The notes beneath the pieces were generated by a model. That model was not told the DNA's origin and ran no database searches. It saw only the letters and a list, made by a program, of their open reading frames with translations. Of a stretch of DNA of 64,000 nucleotides, positions 1-9,016 are shown in pieces. The position numbers were made by a program, and so were the translations under genes. Each line of letters starts with the position of its first letter. The first letter of the stretch is position 1. The stretch lies in contig NZ_CP108143.1 of NCBI RefSeq assembly GCF_036206005.1, positions 5,857,501 to 5,921,500 of the forward strand, given 5' to 3'. Source of the stretch: Streptomyces sp. NBC_00178 (GTDB taxonomy: Bacteria; Actinomycetota; Actinomycetes; Streptomycetales; Streptomycetaceae).

Positions 1-801
1 GACTACGTGCACGCCGTCCAGTTCCAGACCGGTCGCCCGGTCACCGCGTGGCGTTCCCTCGGAAACTTCCACCGGGACCGTGAGACGGGCCGGCAGGCCG
101 GAGTGCCCGCCGGGGCCGTCGACGGGCAGGGCACGGTCTACGTCTTCGCCCGCAACGCCGGCCGCGGTCTGCAGATGCGCCGGGAGGCGAAGGGCGGCAA
201 GTGGGGCGCCTGGCAGGACCTCAAGGGAGCCGGGCTCGGCGCCGGGATCGTGCCGACGGTGACCTCGGACGGCCTCGTCGAGGTCTTCGTGCCCGGCGAC
301 CAGGGCGCGCAGCAATGGCGACAGGACGATCCGGACGGTCCGCTGCACAGCGTCCGGACGCCGTTGCAGTTCTACGCCCGGGAGGGCTCGGTGGCGGCGC
401 TGGAGACGGCACCGGGGCGCCTCACCTACTACTGGACCGATGCGAACACGGCAGGGGTCGTGTCCTATCGGGCAGGGGGCTGGCCCGTGCCGGTGGGCGG
501 CTACCCGGGGGACGGCGCCCTCGTGGCCCTGCGCACCCCGCTCGACGGATACGACTGCACGGTTCTCGCGCAGCGCGGGGCGGGCGGCACCCTGCTGCTC
601 GGGGTCTGCACCACCGAGGGCGAGCAGGGCGGCGTCTGGTGGTCGGACACCACACAGGAGTGCGTCGGTGATCCCGCGCTCGCCCTCGACGGGCACGGCC
701 GCGTGGTCGTGGCGGTGTCCGGCAAGGGTGGCGTCGTGTCCGTGGCCCGGCAGGAACCGGGCCCGGGGCTCACCCTCGCGCCGCACTGGCACCAGCTTTG
801 A
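1..801 (+). CDS. PLL/tectonin-like beta-propeller protein, 3' part
   Basis: The frame is open from the first base, so this is the C-terminal part (266 residues) of a gene starting upstream; a GTG at position 7 is probably internal. Blades recur with a W..G / DG.G..YVF / G.W..W..L pattern (for example GKWGAWQDLKG, then TSDGLVEVFVPG), as in PLL-like or tectonin propellers that often bind glycans. I see no catalytic motif and no membrane segment in the visible part. It ends about 550 bp before the Stealth/glycosyltransferase operon on the same strand, so a role with that surface glycan is possible but inferred only from position. The family call rests on repeat texture and could be another propeller class. 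Confidence 0.6.
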   Translation, partial: DYVHAVQFQTGRPVTAWRSLGNFHRDRETGRQAGVPAGAVDGQGTVYVFARNAGRGLQMRREAKGGKWGAWQDLKGAGLGAGIVPTVTSDGLVEVFVPGDQGAQQWRQDDPDGPLHSVRTPLQFYAREGSVAALETAPGRLTYYWTDANTAGVVSYRAGGWPVPVGGYPGDGALVALRTPLDGYDCTVLAQRGAGGTLLLGVCTTEGEQGGVWWSDTTQECVGDPALALDGHGRVVVAVSGKGGVVSVARQEPGPGLTLAPHWHQL

Positions 802-870
802 CCTGACGGCACGCCGTGAGCCGGCCGCATGCTCCGGTCCGGCCGGCACGCCGTCAGGCCCGCCGGCCTC

Positions 871-1010
871 GAGGCGTCCTCCGGTCCGACCGCACTCCGA
901 CAGCCTCCTCCGGTCCGGGCCCACCCTGAGGCGCCCTCCGGTCCGGCCGCACTCCCAAAACCTCCTCAGGCCCGGGCGCACCCTGAGGCGTCCTCCGGTC
1001 CGGCCGCACG
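871..1010. repeat. 57-bp tandem direct repeat, about 2.5 copies
   Basis: Units start with GAGGCG at 871, 928 and 985, exactly 57 bp apart; the third is partial. Each unit has two related half-units built around CCTCCGGTCCGG-type sequence. It lies between the propeller gene and the Stealth operon. Read in one frame it gives a 19-residue Pro/Ala-rich repeat, but that frame lacks a convincing start, so I treat it as non-coding or decayed. Confidence 0.75.
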
Positions 1011-1348
1011 CCGTGGCCGGAAAACATCCTCGCGCGCACCGGCGGCGCTGTCCGTTCACCTCGATTCCATGTGTCGTTCCCGTGAAGTCGTAAAAGGTTG
1101 TATGAGTCTCCCGGTGGGATTCCTCACGGCTACATGTCGTACATCTGCACTTTTTTGGCTGGACACTGATCGGCTCTTTATGTGAAGGTTCTGTGACTTG
1201 CCCGCGACCGGGCAGGTGTGATCGCCGTGCGCGGCGGTCTTCATGGGGGATGACAGGTTTCGGTCTCGTACCGTCCGCCGTCCGGGCACGAGGTGGTGCC
1301 TGGCAGCGGCAGACGCTGGACCGCAGCGGCGTGGGTGGTGGATGCCTC
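1011..1348 (+). promoter_or_regulatory. AT-rich leader upstream of the Stealth operon
   Basis: This stretch has no convincing gene. About 1080-1190 is clearly more AT-rich than its surroundings (TCGTAAAAGG, CACTTTTTTGG, CTCTTTATGTG), which in such a genome suggests the promoter and leader of the operon that follows. I could not fix a -35/-10 pair with confidence. Confidence 0.45.
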
Positions 1349-3157
1349 GTGGTCGGTTCCGGTAATCCGGAGGCGGGATCGCTTGTTTCGGCGTACCGGT
1401 CCGTCGTGCCGGTGGGCGCGCGCAGGGGCATCGTCCGCAAGGTGCCCGCACCGCTGCGCTCCGCCGTCAAGTCCTCGTTCACCTCCGTCGACGCCATCCG
1501 GTCGGCGACCGTCGTCTGGGCGATGGGCGGCCGCCGCAACGGGCCCCGGCACAGCGCGGCCTCGATGCGCCGGGTGGTGCGCGTCAAGGGCCGGCACGTA
1601 CACGCCCTGATGGTGGAGGGCGCCACCGCCTGGGCGGCCCAGGCCCGCAACCTGCACATCCTCGTCGCCACGCTGGAAGCCGGCGGCATCGAGTACTTCT
1701 GCATCCGCGGAGCCGCGAAGGACGTCCCGACGGTCGCGGTGCCCGCCGGACTGCGCGAGTCGGCGGAGCAGATGCTCCAGATCGCCTTCGCCCAGACCCC
1801 GGGTTACGTGGGCACCGCGTCCGCGTCCGAATCGGACATGCGACCCGGCGAGGACGACAAGTCCTGGCGCCAACTGCGCAGGCACGACGCACTCCGCGTC
1901 GCCTGGTACGTCACCGACCCCACGCAGGAGCTCGTGTTCGGCGCGGATCAGGGCTGCGACCTGGAGTTCTGGACCGAGGACGAGGGCCGGCTGGTCGCCC
2001 CCCGGCCCAACCGCGTGGTCGAGGAGGTGCCGGCGGACGCACCACGCCACACCGTGCCGCAGGCCCTGTTCGCCCTGGTCCCCGGCTCCTACAGCACCGG
2101 CACCGCACAGACCGTCGCCGAGTTCACCCAGCCCCTGGCGGAGGACCACCTCTTCCCCATCGACGTCGTGTACACCTGGGTCGACGACTCCGACCCCCGG
2201 TGGAGCGCCGAACGCGACGCCGCCCGCGCGGGCCGGCCGGGCGCCCCGCCCCAGGCCCTGCACGACCAGGCCGCGAACGACGCGCGCTTCACCAGCCGCG
2301 ACGAACTGCGCTACTCCCTGCGCTCCCTGCACCAGTACGCGCCCTGGGTCCGCACCGTCTACCTGGTCACCGCAGGGCAGGTGCCCGCCTGGCTGGACAC
2401 CGACGCCCCCGGCATCCGGGTCGTCGACCACCGCGAGATCTTCTCGGAAGCCGGCGCTCTGCCCACCTTCAACTCGCACGCCATCGAGAGCCAGCTGCAC
2501 CACATCGAAGGCCTGTCCGAGCACTTCCTCTATCTCAACGACGACGTGTTCTTCGGCCGCCCGCTCGGCGCGGAACGCTTCTTCCACACCAACGGCCTGA
2601 CCAAGTTCTTCCAGTCCAAGGCGCTCATACCGAGCGGCCCCGCGGACACGGAAGACCTCCCGGTGAACGCGGCCGGCAAGAACAGCCGGGCACTGATCGA
2701 GCGGTCCTTCGGGACCCGGATCGCACAGAAGATGAAGCACACCCCGCATCCCCTGCGCCGCAGCATCCTCGCCGACATCGAGCTGGTCTACGCCGACGAG
2801 CACCGGCGCACCCAGCACTCCCGCTTCCGGTCACCCGAGGACGTCCCGATCGCCTCGTCCCTGCACCACTACTACGGCTTCCACACCGGCCGTACGACCG
2901 TGGGGAACATCCGCTACCAGTACATCGACCTCGCCGCCGACCAGGCCCGGCGGCGCCTCGACAACCTCCTCGCGCACCGCAACTTCGACACCTTCTGCCT
3001 GAACGACACCGTCGAGCACCCCGACCCGGACGCGCAGGAGCGCATGGTGAGGAACTTCCTCGACGCGTACTTCCCCGTCCCCAGCCGCTTCGAGCGCGTG
3101 GACCAGGACGAGTACTGCGCCGTGGGCGGGGCGGGCAAGGCCGAGATCCGACGGTGA
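1349..3157 (+). CDS. Stealth family sugar-phosphate transferase (first of two)
   Basis: The Stealth conserved regions occur in order: FPIDVVYTWVDDSDPRW (CR1), RDELRYSLRSL with HREIF and TFNSHAIESQLHHI (CR2), YLNDDVFFGRPL then FFQSKALIPSGP (CR2/CR3), and SSLHHYYGFHTG with FCLNDT (CR3/CR4). Stealth enzymes transfer a hexose-1-phosphate to a growing glycan and leave a phosphodiester link. Before CR1 is a roughly 230-residue N-terminal domain (LEAGGIEYF, GCDLEFW, LVAPRPNR) shared with the next gene. The frame is open back to a GTG at 1193; I chose the GTG at 1349 (602 aa) because a GGTGGTGGA precedes it and the upstream residues look non-coding. The stop overlaps the next gene's GTG by 4 bp, indicating translational coupling. 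Confidence 0.85.
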   Translation: MVGSGNPEAGSLVSAYRSVVPVGARRGIVRKVPAPLRSAVKSSFTSVDAIRSATVVWAMGGRRNGPRHSAASMRRVVRVKGRHVHALMVEGATAWAAQARNLHILVATLEAGGIEYFCIRGAAKDVPTVAVPAGLRESAEQMLQIAFAQTPGYVGTASASESDMRPGEDDKSWRQLRRHDALRVAWYVTDPTQELVFGADQGCDLEFWTEDEGRLVAPRPNRVVEEVPADAPRHTVPQALFALVPGSYSTGTAQTVAEFTQPLAEDHLFPIDVVYTWVDDSDPRWSAERDAARAGRPGAPPQALHDQAANDARFTSRDELRYSLRSLHQYAPWVRTVYLVTAGQVPAWLDTDAPGIRVVDHREIFSEAGALPTFNSHAIESQLHHIEGLSEHFLYLNDDVFFGRPLGAERFFHTNGLTKFFQSKALIPSGPADTEDLPVNAAGKNSRALIERSFGTRIAQKMKHTPHPLRRSILADIELVYADEHRRTQHSRFRSPEDVPIASSLHHYYGFHTGRTTVGNIRYQYIDLAADQARRRLDNLLAHRNFDTFCLNDTVEHPDPDAQERMVRNFLDAYFPVPSRFERVDQDEYCAVGGAGKAEIRR

Positions 3158-4878
3158 GCGCCCCGCCCCCCGACGCAGCACCCTCCCCCGTGACGAAAGT
3201 GAACCGCGTGTTTGACACCACCAGCCGCGAAGCGGCCGGCGAGACCTTCCCGGGTACCGGCTCCCGCCCGGAGCCCAGGCCCGCGCAGCTGCGCAGGAGC
3301 CGCACGGAGCGGCAGGTCGTCGTGGACATGCACGAGCGGGTGGCGCTCGTGCACGACCGGCTCACCCCGCTGGCCGCGCGTGAGCTGAACAACCTGGAGG
3401 TCCGCCGCGCCCTGGAGGCCGAGCGGATCGAGTGGTTCGCGGTGCCCGGCCTCGACGACACCGCCTCCGCGGTCGGCGTCGACGCACGACGGCGCCCCCA
3501 GGTCCTGGCCGCGCTGCGCGCCCGGCTGTCCGGCAGCAAGGGCTACCTCGCACGCCCGAAGTCCGGGACGGCCCCCGGCGACGGCGCGTGGGAGGCCTCC
3601 TCCGACAAGACCTGGGAACGGGCGGACGGCCTGCCCGTCGTGCGTGCCTTCTGGTTCCGCACCACGGAGGAAGGCCACCTGACGCACGGTGCCGACACGG
3701 GCTGCGACGTCGAGTTCTGGGAGCCCGCGGAGAGCGTGCCCGGCCAGGGCGTCGACCGCCTCGTCGCCCCCCGGCGCAACCGTGCCAGCGAGCAGGTCTC
3801 CCTCGGGAGTGAGCAGCTCGTCGTCCCCGGAGAGCAGATGACCAGGCTCGTGGGCCGGGCCCACGGGGCCGAGGCACCGCCGCTGCGCCCCACGCTGACC
3901 CGCCCCGAACTGGCCATCGCCTTCCCCGACGAGCACCCCTTCCCCATCGACGTCGTGTACACCTGGGTGGACGGCGACGACCCCGCCTGGCAGAGGCGCC
4001 GCGCGGAGAGCCGCGGTGAGGTCTTCCACGCGGAGGCGGCGAGCCTGGCCCGCTACGTCTCGCGCGACGAGCTGAAGTACAGCCTCCGCTCGGTGCGGAT
4101 GTTCATGCCGTGGGTGCGGAACATCTACGTCGTCACCGACCGGCAGACCCCGCACTGGTGGACCGACGGGGACGGCAGGGCCCGTGTGGTGGACCACCGG
4201 GAGATCTTCGACGACCCCTCCCACCTGCCCACCTTCAACAGCCATGCGATCGAGTCCCGGCTGCACCACATCCCCGGACTGTCGCGCCACTTCGTCTACT
4301 TCAACGACGACATGTTCATCGGGCGGACCCTCACGCCCTCCGCGTTCTTCCACCCGAACGGCATCGCCAAGTTCTTCCCGTCGCCCGCCCAGGTCCCCTA
4401 CGGGCCCCCGGAGCCCGACGAGGTGCCCACCTCGGTGGCCGCGAAGAACAACCGCCGGCTCATCCAGGAGCGGTTCGGCCGCACCCTCGTGCAGAAGATG
4501 AAGCACGTGCCGTACGCCCTCAACCGGGACGTCCTCGCCGCCATCGAACAGGACTTCCCCGAGGAGCACAGGCGCACCTCCGCCAGTGCCGTGCGCAGTG
4601 TCTCCGACCTGTCCATAGCCTCCTCGCTGCACCACTACTACGGCTACTACTCCGGACGCAGCCTGCCCGGCGACCTCCGGTACGGCTACTTCGCACTGGA
4701 CGACCCCGAGCTGGAGCACAAGCTGCAACTCCTGCTGCTGCGCCGGGACCGGGACACCTTCTGCCTCAACGACTCGGCGAGCGACCCCGCCGAGATCGAG
4801 CACCAGAGCCAGCTGCTCCACCGATTCCTCGAAGCCTTCTACCCGGTGCCGAGCCCGTACGAGAAGACGACCGCCTGA
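3154..4878 (+). CDS. Stealth family sugar-phosphate transferase (second of two)
   Basis: This is a paralogue of the preceding gene, with FPIDVVYTWVDGDDPAW, RDELKYSLRSV, HREIFDD, TFNSHAIESRLHHI, YFNDDMFIGR, SSLHHYYGYYSG and FCLNDS all kept. It also has the N-terminal domain (RRALEAERIEWFAVPG, GCDVEFWEP, LVAPRRNR). The start is the GTG at 3154, inside the GTGA overlap with the upstream stop, giving 574 residues; downstream GTGs at 3190, 3199 and 3208 are alternatives. The glycosyltransferase start at 4882 lies 3 bp after its stop, so the genes are surely co-transcribed. Two adjacent Stealth enzymes suggest either two phosphodiester linkages in one repeat unit or a heteromeric enzyme; both ideas are inference. 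Confidence 0.87.
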   Translation: MSAPPPDAAPSPVTKVNRVFDTTSREAAGETFPGTGSRPEPRPAQLRRSRTERQVVVDMHERVALVHDRLTPLAARELNNLEVRRALEAERIEWFAVPGLDDTASAVGVDARRRPQVLAALRARLSGSKGYLARPKSGTAPGDGAWEASSDKTWERADGLPVVRAFWFRTTEEGHLTHGADTGCDVEFWEPAESVPGQGVDRLVAPRRNRASEQVSLGSEQLVVPGEQMTRLVGRAHGAEAPPLRPTLTRPELAIAFPDEHPFPIDVVYTWVDGDDPAWQRRRAESRGEVFHAEAASLARYVSRDELKYSLRSVRMFMPWVRNIYVVTDRQTPHWWTDGDGRARVVDHREIFDDPSHLPTFNSHAIESRLHHIPGLSRHFVYFNDDMFIGRTLTPSAFFHPNGIAKFFPSPAQVPYGPPEPDEVPTSVAAKNNRRLIQERFGRTLVQKMKHVPYALNRDVLAAIEQDFPEEHRRTSASAVRSVSDLSIASSLHHYYGYYSGRSLPGDLRYGYFALDDPELEHKLQLLLLRRDRDTFCLNDSASDPAEIEHQSQLLHRFLEAFYPVPSPYEKTTA

Positions 4879-4881
4879 GCC

Positions 4882-6885
4882 ATGAACATCGAGATCCTGG
4901 TCCACACCCTGGCCACCGATTCCATCGGCGCACGCGCGGCCGCCCGTCTCGCCCAGACGCTCGCCGCCCGGCACCGGGTCGCCGTCGTCACCGCGCGGGG
5001 CGCCGCCGCCGCGCACCCGGCGCTGCAACTGCCCGGAAGCGTCGGGGTCGTGGCTCTGGCACCCTCGGTCGCGGCCGGCGACCGCGACGACGAGAACACC
5101 TCGCAGCTCGTCATCGCGGGCGACCCCGAATTCCGGCGCTACAACCGCGCCGACGACGCGCGGCTCCAGAAGCACCTGGCCGCGAGCGGCGCCGACATCG
5201 TCATCGCCCTGAGTTCCGCGCTCGGCGCGGTCCTCGCCCAGTGCCGGGTGCCCCACGCCCGGCGCGTCGCCCGCCAGCCGGCGCCCGTCGAGCGGCTGCC
5301 GGAGTCGGTGCGCGACCGCTGGGCGGAGCTCTACGCCGAACTGGACGCGGTCGTCCCGCTCACCCGGACCGACGCCGCCGCTCCCGAGTACCGGACCCTC
5401 GCCGCCGCCGGCGTCGAGGTGCGCCACATCGCCGAACCGGTCCTGCTCGCCGAGAGCCCGGACAAGCCGATGACGGGGGTCGTGATCAGCGCGGGACGGC
5501 TGGTCTCCCACCGGCGCGTCGACCTGGCGCTGCACGCCTTCGCCCGGAGCCAGGCGGCCCAGCCGGGCTGGCAGCTACGGGTGTTCGGCACCGGCCCGCT
5601 GCGCCGTGAGGCACGTGAACTCGTGACCGCGCTCGGGCTCCACGACGACGTGCTGCTGTTCGACCGGGAGGCCGGCGAGGAGGACTTCTACGACGCCGAC
5701 ATCGCCCTGGTGACCTCGGAGCGCCTGGACAGCGCGCGCCCCGTGTGGGAGGCGCTCGCCCAGGCCACGCCCGTGGTAGCCACGGACGTGCCGTGCGGAG
5801 CTCCCGAGGTGCTGGCCGGGGGCCACGGCGGGCTGCTGGTCCCTGCCGGCGACGTGGACGCGACAGCCCACGCCCTGAAGCGCTACATGGCGGACGAGGG
5901 CCTGCGCACCGCGCACCGCGCGCAGGCCCTGGCCACCGCGCGGACCGCGGGGACGGAGCAGGTCGGCGACGCCTACGAGGACCTGTTCGCCGCGGTCGGG
6001 GCCGGGGCACGCGGCCGGTGGGGCCAGCGGCGGCGTACCTCCGGGGCCGCACCCGCCGAGACGCGCCCCCGCGCGACCGCCGACTGCCGCGTGCTGCCGA
6101 ACGGAGCCTGGGAGGTGACCGTGCACGGCGTCTCCGGGGTCCGCGCCGTACGCGTCAAGGAGCAGGGGAAGGGCCGGACCGCAGTGGTCGACGTCGCCGT
6201 CGGGAGCGACGGCTCCCGGGCCCGCGTCGACGCCCGCGCCCTCGCCGTGCTGGGCGAGGGCCGCGCCGACCTCTACGCCGTGGACACCAAGGGCAAGGAG
6301 AGCCGCCTGCGCTACGGGCGGTGCACACTGGGCGGCGCACGCGACGTCGGACACCTCGGCGACCTGGACCACTTCCACTGGGCGCTGCCGTACGCGACCG
6401 AGGGCGGCTACCTGCGCCTGCGTGTCTGGTCCCGGCCGAGCCACGCCGAACTGGTCACCGTCGACTACGGCGACACCGGCCTCTGGCTGACCGGCTGGCT
6501 CCACGGGCGGTGGCAGGGCGGCGGCGAGCCGGCCCTGCTGCTGCGCCGCCGCCAGGAACCCTCGCGCACCCTGGCAGCCGGCCGGGCGCGGTTCGAGGAC
6601 GGCTGGTTCGGAGCGGAGCTGCACATGGACGAGGCCATGCGAGCCCGGCTGCTCACGCGGGAGAACTGGGACGTGCTGCTCACCGACGGCAGCAGCGAAC
6701 CGGTCCGGGTGGCGCGCATCGCCGACGACCAGGTGGTCCGGCGCGATGTGCAGCGCTTCCCCGAGCTGGTGCGGGAGGAACCCGCGGACCTGTTCGGACC
6801 GGACGTCGACCGTGCCGTGGTCGGCCTGCGGCCCTACTTCACCGCGGACAACGAACTCTCGCTCGTGGTGACCGAGCACCACTGA
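4882..6885 (+). CDS. GT4-type glycosyltransferase with C-terminal extension
   Basis: 667 residues starting MNIEILVHTLATDS. The first ~370 look like a GT-B retaining glycosyltransferase of family GT4: VISAGRLVSHRRVDLALHAF at the start of the nucleotide-sugar lobe, RVFGTGPLRRE, and a donor-binding region near SERLDSARPVWEALAQATPVVATDVPCGAPEVL. The usual EX7E motif is modified to E...(R)PVWEALAQ. The last ~290 residues form a second domain (WALPYATEGGYLRLRV, then LRPYFTADNELSLVV) that matches the end of the next gene and that I do not recognise. It starts 3 bp after the second Stealth gene and is not predicted to be membrane-spanning. The sugar specificity cannot be read from sequence. Confidence 0.83.
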   Translation: MNIEILVHTLATDSIGARAAARLAQTLAARHRVAVVTARGAAAAHPALQLPGSVGVVALAPSVAAGDRDDENTSQLVIAGDPEFRRYNRADDARLQKHLAASGADIVIALSSALGAVLAQCRVPHARRVARQPAPVERLPESVRDRWAELYAELDAVVPLTRTDAAAPEYRTLAAAGVEVRHIAEPVLLAESPDKPMTGVVISAGRLVSHRRVDLALHAFARSQAAQPGWQLRVFGTGPLRREARELVTALGLHDDVLLFDREAGEEDFYDADIALVTSERLDSARPVWEALAQATPVVATDVPCGAPEVLAGGHGGLLVPAGDVDATAHALKRYMADEGLRTAHRAQALATARTAGTEQVGDAYEDLFAAVGAGARGRWGQRRRTSGAAPAETRPRATADCRVLPNGAWEVTVHGVSGVRAVRVKEQGKGRTAVVDVAVGSDGSRARVDARALAVLGEGRADLYAVDTKGKESRLRYGRCTLGGARDVGHLGDLDHFHWALPYATEGGYLRLRVWSRPSHAELVTVDYGDTGLWLTGWLHGRWQGGGEPALLLRRRQEPSRTLAAGRARFEDGWFGAELHMDEAMRARLLTRENWDVLLTDGSSEPVRVARIADDQVVRRDVQRFPELVREEPADLFGPDVDRAVVGLRPYFTADNELSLVVTEHH

Positions 6886-6926
6886 CAGCCTCCCCTTCCG
6901 GACCCCGATAACCCCCGAGGACCATC

Positions 6927-8927
6927 GTGCGGATCTCCTTCCTGCTCCACAGCATCGACAACTTCGGCGGGGTGCCGCGGGCGTCCAGCAGCCTCGCGTC
7001 CGCGCTGGCGGTGCACCACGAGGTGGAGATCGTCTCCGTCTTCCGGACGGCGGACCTGCCGTCCTTCGCGCCGTCCGCCGACGTCACCGTGCGGTACCTG
7101 GCCGACCGGCGCGGGGGAGCGACGGGGGCCAAGGGCGGCAGACCGTCACGGATCATGCCGCGGGAGGACGGCTGGGCGGACCAGTACACCCAGGAGGTCG
7201 ACGACCTGATCCTCGCCCACCTCGACCGCTGCGCCGCCGATGTCGTGATCGTCGCCCGGCCGGCGTTCGCCGCCTATCTCATCGCGCACGGACGGCACGG
7301 CTACGGGCGCGTGGTCATCGACCACGAGGGTTCGATGGTCCCCTCGCAGGAACTTCGCGAGCGCACTCTGGAGCTGTACCGCGAGATGGACGGCGTCGTC
7401 TGCCTCACCCGGGCCGACGCCGGCAACTACGGGCGGCAGCTCGGCGACCGGGCACCCGCGCTCGCAGCCATAGGCAACATCGTGCCGCCGCCGGCCCGCC
7501 ACGCGCCCGTCCACGGCCTGCCGCTGATCGCCGCCGCGGGACAGCTCGTGCCGCGCAAGGGCTTCGACACGCTGATCAACGCGTTCGCCCTGGTCGCGCC
7601 CCACCACCCGCAGTGGCGGCTGCGCGTCTTCGGCCGCGGACCCGAGCACGCACGGCTGCAGGACCTCGTCCACGCGCACGGCCTCAGCGACGCGGTGCGT
7701 TTCATGGGGGCGCTGCCCGACCTCACGGCGGAGTGGGACAAGGCCGCGTTCGCGGTGAGCGCGGCCCGCCGCGAGTCCTTCGGCCTGACCATGGTCGAGG
7801 CCATGCACCACGGGCTTCCGGTGCTGGCCGCCGACGCCCCCTTCGGACCCGGTGAGATCGTCGTCCCGGGCAGCAACGGCATCCTGGTCCCGGTCGGTGA
7901 CGAGGAGGCCATGGCCCAGGCGATGCGCTACCTCATCGAGCATCCGGCCGAGCGGGAGAAACTGTCCCAGGGCGCCTACGCCTCGGCCCCGCTCTACAGC
8001 GCGGAGCGCATCGCCTTCCGCTACGACGCGTTCCTGCGGGAGGTGGCGGCCTCGGTACCGAGGGAGGCCGCCCCCGGGGCCACGCCCGCCGTCCTGTCCG
8101 GTGTCCCGGCGGACGTGCTGGTGCTCGGCGACGGATCCATCGAGGTCAGGGCCCTCCTGCAGCCCGGCACGGAGCCCCCCGTGCTGTGCGTCACGCCCCG
8201 GAAGGGCGATGAGCCGCTGGCCAGGCTGGCCGCCCTCGGCACGACGGCCGACGAGGCGGCGGGCGCGGTGCGAGCGGTGTACGCGGTCCCCGCCGAACCC
8301 CCGGTCCTCGCCGAGGGCCGCTACGACCTGGACCTGGAACTGCCGGACGGCGGGCGCCGGCCGATCACCGTGGAGAGCGTCCACACCGGTGGTCTGCTGG
8401 TCCGCCGCGTCCCGGCGGAGGGCCCCGCCTACTGGCCGCTGCCCTATCGCACCGCGGACGGCCACCTGTCGGTCTTCGTACGGCACCGCGTGCAGCACGC
8501 CGAGGTGCACTCGGTGCTGGTGGGGCAGGACGGCTGGCTGGTGCGCGGCAGTCTGATCGCCCCGCCGGGCGCCGGCCTCGACGGGCTGCGCCTGGCCGCC
8601 GTACCCCGCAGAGGCGGCAGCGCGTCCACGGTGGCGGGCCAGGTCTCCACGGGCCCCGGCGGCACCTTCGAGGCGCACCTGCCCTTCACCGGAGTGGTCG
8701 CCGCCTCGTCCGGCGCACACGACGACTGGGACCTGTGGCTGGAGGGAGAGCCCGGCCGGCCACGTATCCGGCTGGCGCGCTTCTTCGACGACATCCTGGA
8801 ACGCAAGCGGATCGACGTGTATCCCACACAGCGCTGGCACCACCCGACGCAGGGCCCGGCACGCGGACGGGTCTTCTTCACGCCCGGCAACGAACTGTCC
8901 TTCACCGTCAGCCCCGACAAGGGCTGA
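6927..8927 (+). CDS. GT4-type glycosyltransferase with C-terminal extension
   Basis: 666 residues, GTG start at 6927 with GAGGA about 7 bp upstream. The N-terminal lobe begins MRISFLLHSIDNFGGVPRA, with the glycine-rich acceptor/donor loop. The C-terminal lobe has AAAGQLVPRKGFDTLINAFA, RVFGRGPEHARL and an EX7E-type motif in RRESFGLTMVEAMHHGLPVLAAD, as in GT4 enzymes. Residues ~375-666 repeat the extension of the previous gene (YWPLPYRTADGHLSVFV, FFTPGNELSFTV). It is the last gene of the four-gene glycan operon and is followed by a strong hairpin. Role in assembling a Stealth-type phosphoglycan is inferred from context. Confidence 0.87.
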   Translation: MRISFLLHSIDNFGGVPRASSSLASALAVHHEVEIVSVFRTADLPSFAPSADVTVRYLADRRGGATGAKGGRPSRIMPREDGWADQYTQEVDDLILAHLDRCAADVVIVARPAFAAYLIAHGRHGYGRVVIDHEGSMVPSQELRERTLELYREMDGVVCLTRADAGNYGRQLGDRAPALAAIGNIVPPPARHAPVHGLPLIAAAGQLVPRKGFDTLINAFALVAPHHPQWRLRVFGRGPEHARLQDLVHAHGLSDAVRFMGALPDLTAEWDKAAFAVSAARRESFGLTMVEAMHHGLPVLAADAPFGPGEIVVPGSNGILVPVGDEEAMAQAMRYLIEHPAEREKLSQGAYASAPLYSAERIAFRYDAFLREVAASVPREAAPGATPAVLSGVPADVLVLGDGSIEVRALLQPGTEPPVLCVTPRKGDEPLARLAALGTTADEAAGAVRAVYAVPAEPPVLAEGRYDLDLELPDGGRRPITVESVHTGGLLVRRVPAEGPAYWPLPYRTADGHLSVFVRHRVQHAEVHSVLVGQDGWLVRGSLIAPPGAGLDGLRLAAVPRRGGSASTVAGQVSTGPGGTFEAHLPFTGVVAASSGAHDDWDLWLEGEPGRPRIRLARFFDDILERKRIDVYPTQRWHHPTQGPARGRVFFTPGNELSFTVSPDKG

Positions 8928-8960
8928 CACACCTCGTCCCGCCGCGGGGGAGAGAAGCGA

Positions 8961-8996
8961 CGAGGGCCGTACGGGGGTGATCCCGTACGGCCCTCG
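8961..8996. terminator. Bidirectional hairpin terminator
   Basis: A perfect 15-bp inverted repeat (8961-8975 with 8982-8996) closes a 6-nt loop. It lies between the end of the glycan operon and the convergent end of fadJ, so it can serve both strands. Confidence 0.9.
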
Positions 8997-9016
8997 ACGT
9001 GTGCTTCCTGCCGGTG

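Noticed and set aside
871..1010. CRISPR-like array
   Set aside because: The repeats are contiguous with no variable spacers between them.
829..1185. Open frame over the 57-bp repeats
   Set aside because: No ribosome site, no family similarity, and the sequence after the repeats looks like promoter DNA.
2914..5535. Long minus-strand open frame (873 codons) opposite the Stealth and GT genes
   Set aside because: It lies fully antisense to well-supported genes and reads Arg/Gly/Val-rich, typical of a shadow frame in high-GC DNA.
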